A stretch of 64,000 nt of DNA from Fragilariopsis cylindrus CCMP1102 (lineage: Eukaryota > Bacillariophyta > Bacillariophyceae > Bacillariales > Bacillariaceae). Both the position numbers and the translations under genes were made by a program. Below are positions 61,923 to 64,000 of the stretch, in pieces; position 1 is the first letter of the stretch; the number at the start of each line of letters is the position of its first letter. Below the pieces are notes generated by a model. That model was not told where the DNA came from and searched no databases. It saw only the letters and a program-made list of their open reading frames with translations. The stretch spans positions 124,001-188,000 of the forward strand of contig FMBT01000335.1 of the NCBI GenBank assembly GCA_900095095.1, given 5' to 3'.

Positions 61923-64000
61923 ATGATGATGGGTTTCTTTATCTCGGACAATAAAGATGATGAAGAAGAAGAAGGTGACGATTGTTATCGGTATGGTTAT
62001 CGTTATCGTTATCGTGATAATTCGGTAACAACAAGAAAAATTCGTTGTTTATTCCTTTTCCCGATACTCTTAAGTAGTATGATCCTCTATACACTTTCAT
62101 GCAATGTAATGGCATCATCATCTGATACTAATAATTCCCATGATCGAAGCAATGATAATACTATTCCATCATCAAAGTCGAAGAAGAAGAAGTCGAAACG
62201 TGCGCCGCCAAACATTGTAATTCTACTAGCTGATAATCTTGCATATGACGATGTTGGTGTATTTCGTCAGCAACTACAGCAGCAGGACAACGACGGCGGC
62301 GACGGCTGCAGTGACGATGAGGAAGAAAATATCAGGAGTGGTAGTACAAGCAGAAGTACAAGTACTACAAATACAAGTAGAACACATAATCTTGATAAGG
62401 CAGCATTAGATGGTCGTCGTTTATTAAATTGGAATTCACCTGCTGTACTATGTTCCGCATCACGTGCTGCATTATTAACAGGTAAATACCCAATAAGGAC
62501 AGGGATATATCCACGCGTTTTTGAACCAGATGCTGCATACGGGTTACTACCAAATGAAACAACATTAGCAGATTATTTACATGATGAAGGATACTCAACA
62601 AAAATTGTTGGAAAATGGCATCTTGGACAACGGCCGGAATATTTACCAACAAAACGTGGCTTCGATGAATGGTTTGGTATACCTTATCATATGAGTGGTG
62701 GTAGTATCGATGATCATGTTTGTGGTAAAGATACGACCGGGAAAATGTGGTTACCATTATTTGATGGCACATCAATTGTAGAACAACCGGTACAATTAGA
62801 AAATTTAGCACCACGATACGTTGAAGAATCTATCAAATTTATGAAAACAAACATCGAAGAAAAGGTAAAACCATTCTTTCTTTATCTTGCATTTAGTCAT
62901 GTACATCAATTATGTGCACCACGTCATTCGGAATGCCAATGGGCATCAACACATTTTAGTCGTAACAAAACGAAAGGATACAATGCTACGTTTGATGATG
63001 GTAAGATTAATTGAATTTTCGTTGGCGTGGGGAGAATGCCATGTGTTTTTTGTTGTTGTGTGAGTTCAGGTTGACCTCTTTTTTCATACTCACTTTCATA
63101 TCTTAACCCGTATATATTTGTTTTTGATGAAATCGACAAACTAAACTAAAATAGCCGTAGAAGAAATGGATTGGATTGCCGGGAAGGTATTTGATTCAAT
63201 TCGTGAATTGGGTGTAGAAGGTAATACACTTGTTTTGTTCACAAGTGATAACGGCCCATGGGTCGCCGAAGGAAGTTGTTCCGGGAGTAAGGGACCCTTT
63301 CTTGGACAATGGTTAGCAGATAATGTGGAACAGAATTGCACCGCCTGTCCAAGTGAATACATCCCAGCACCATTATTACCAGATAGACCAAGAAGATGTA
63401 TTTATCAAACAACAGGTAATAATAATAATAATAATACCAATTTTTATGAAGTAGACGGTGTTCATTGTGGACAAGATACAGGATTAGGATCAGCGTGGGA
63501 GAGTAATGTACGTATGCCAGCATTCGTAAAATGGCCGGGAGGTGGTATCCAATCAGGATCTAAAACAATGGACATGGTCTCAACACTGGATGTTGTACCT
63601 ACAATTTTGAGTATCGTCGGTGGTAGTGAAAACATCCCATCGGATTTGGATGGTATCGACGAGTCTGATGTATTTTTAGGGAGGATGATCGATAAAAAAG
63701 ATGGAATAAAGGAAAAAGATGAGAAAGTTATATTCTTTTGGCGTGATGGTTTCCGTACTGGACCATTACCACAACCATTTGGTCGATTTGATGTTGTTGC
63801 AATGAAAATTGGTCCAATAAAAATTTGGTTCTGGACAAAATCATCCCATTATAATGCTGATGAGGAAGTATATCACGATCCACCATTATTATTCAATATA
63901 ATAGATGATCCAGCAGAAGCATACCCACTGAATCATCCTGACGAAGTTTATGCACCATTGATTGCACGTGCACGTATTTTAATTCAGAATCACAAGGATA
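61923..64000 (+). CDS. Sulfatase (arylsulfatase-like), partial at the window end
   Basis: Exon 1 is 61923-63000; the intron is 63001-63154 (GTAAGA...ATAG); exon 2 starts at 63155 and runs off the window, joining FDDG-AVEEMDWIAGKV. A hydrophobic segment (CLFLFPILLSSMILYTLSC) at residues ~40-58 is a signal anchor or signal peptide. The sulfatase start PNIVILLADNLAYDD follows. The signature CSASRAALLTG has Cys177 in the place modified to formylglycine. Then come KIVGKWHLGQ, FLYLAFSHVHQ and the metal ligands FTSDNGPW. Odd: residues 104-105 are Asp-Asn where the family has Asp-Asp, both calcium ligands in known structures. A Cys-rich region (NCTACPSEY) interrupts exon 2. Likely substrate: sulfate esters of extracellular or lysosomal polysaccharides; exact specificity unknown. 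Confidence 0.92.

Noticed and set aside
1-64000. CRISPR arrays, rRNA, tRNA or prokaryotic operons
   Set aside because: No direct-repeat/spacer pattern, rRNA signature or clear tRNA box set was seen by eye; a tRNAscan run would be decisive.

Overview
The window looks like nuclear DNA of a diatom, or at least a photosynthetic stramenopile. The genes carry short GT-AG introns of about 120-330 bp. There is a protein with an N-terminal signal peptide followed by an Ala-Phe cleavage motif (AEA/FV, 29189), which is the plastid-import signature of diatoms. A second protein has a signal peptide plus a twin-arginine thylakoid signal (34667). A protein with a DUF6824-like C-terminal module is present (50689). 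Neighbouring genes share heavy Ser/Asn/Thr/Gln homopolymer coding and AT-rich third codon positions. The species cannot be named from sequence alone.

Layout. 0-4 kb: a small DUF3253-family gene interrupted by one in-frame TGA exactly at the family's conserved Cys (candidate selenoprotein), convergent with a two-exon basic-repeat, Pro/Tyr-rich protein. 5.4-7.9 kb: a single-pass membrane protein ending in a divergent cyclophilin fold. 7.9-10.2 kb: gene-free DNA with a 32-bp inverted repeat. 10.3-13.3 kb: a four-exon PKG-type kinase with three cyclic-nucleotide domains and an MGC acylation start. 13.6-14.1 kb: a small protein with two PDGR repeats. 15.0-16.1 kb: a GC-rich multi-span membrane protein bracketed by direct repeats. 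17.6-18.6 kb: ARPC4. 19.0-23.0 kb: CPSF2/CPSF100. 23.6-27.3 kb: a HAT/TPR protein of the Mbb1/HCF107 kind. 27.7-28.1 kb: a small membrane protein. 29.2-31.1 kb: a four-exon plastid-targeted protein. 32.2-34.0 kb: UDP-glucuronate decarboxylase, with a one-base frame break. 34.7-35.6 kb: a thylakoid-lumen protein. 35.8-36.9 kb: a plastid-type membrane protein. 37.8-38.7 kb: a coiled-coil protein. 38.9-44.2 kb: a 1754-aa intronless protein. 47.2-48.0 kb: a secreted DUF285 protein. 49.2-50.0 kb: a ~190-bp satellite array. 50.7-53.4 kb: a two-domain protein with a DUF6824-like end. 54.2-55.4 kb: a Gly/Lys-rich type I membrane protein. 56.1-56.9 kb: a GNAT acetyltransferase. 57.1-58.7 kb: mitochondrial uS5. 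59.4-60.7 kb: a Tudor-like/winged-helix nuclear protein. 61.9 kb to the end: a sulfatase running off the window.

The genes are ordinary, unlinked eukaryotic housekeeping and lineage-specific genes, not an operon or a defence island. They cover mRNA 3'-end processing (CPSF2), actin nucleation (ARPC4), cyclic-nucleotide signalling, plastid and mitochondrial gene expression, nucleotide-sugar supply (UXS) and secreted or membrane proteins. Several pairs are divergent and probably share upstream regions (CPSF2 with the TPR gene; UXS with the lumen protein).

The most interesting signal is the candidate UGA-recoded DUF3253 protein at 277-786. Next come the repeat-bracketed GC-rich gene at 14.6-17.2 kb, the homopolymer frame break in UXS, the Asp-to-Asn change at the sulfatase metal site, and the satellite and dispersed repeats at 28.7, 49.2 and 50.4 kb. 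Exon boundaries were placed by eye from splice motifs and frame continuity.
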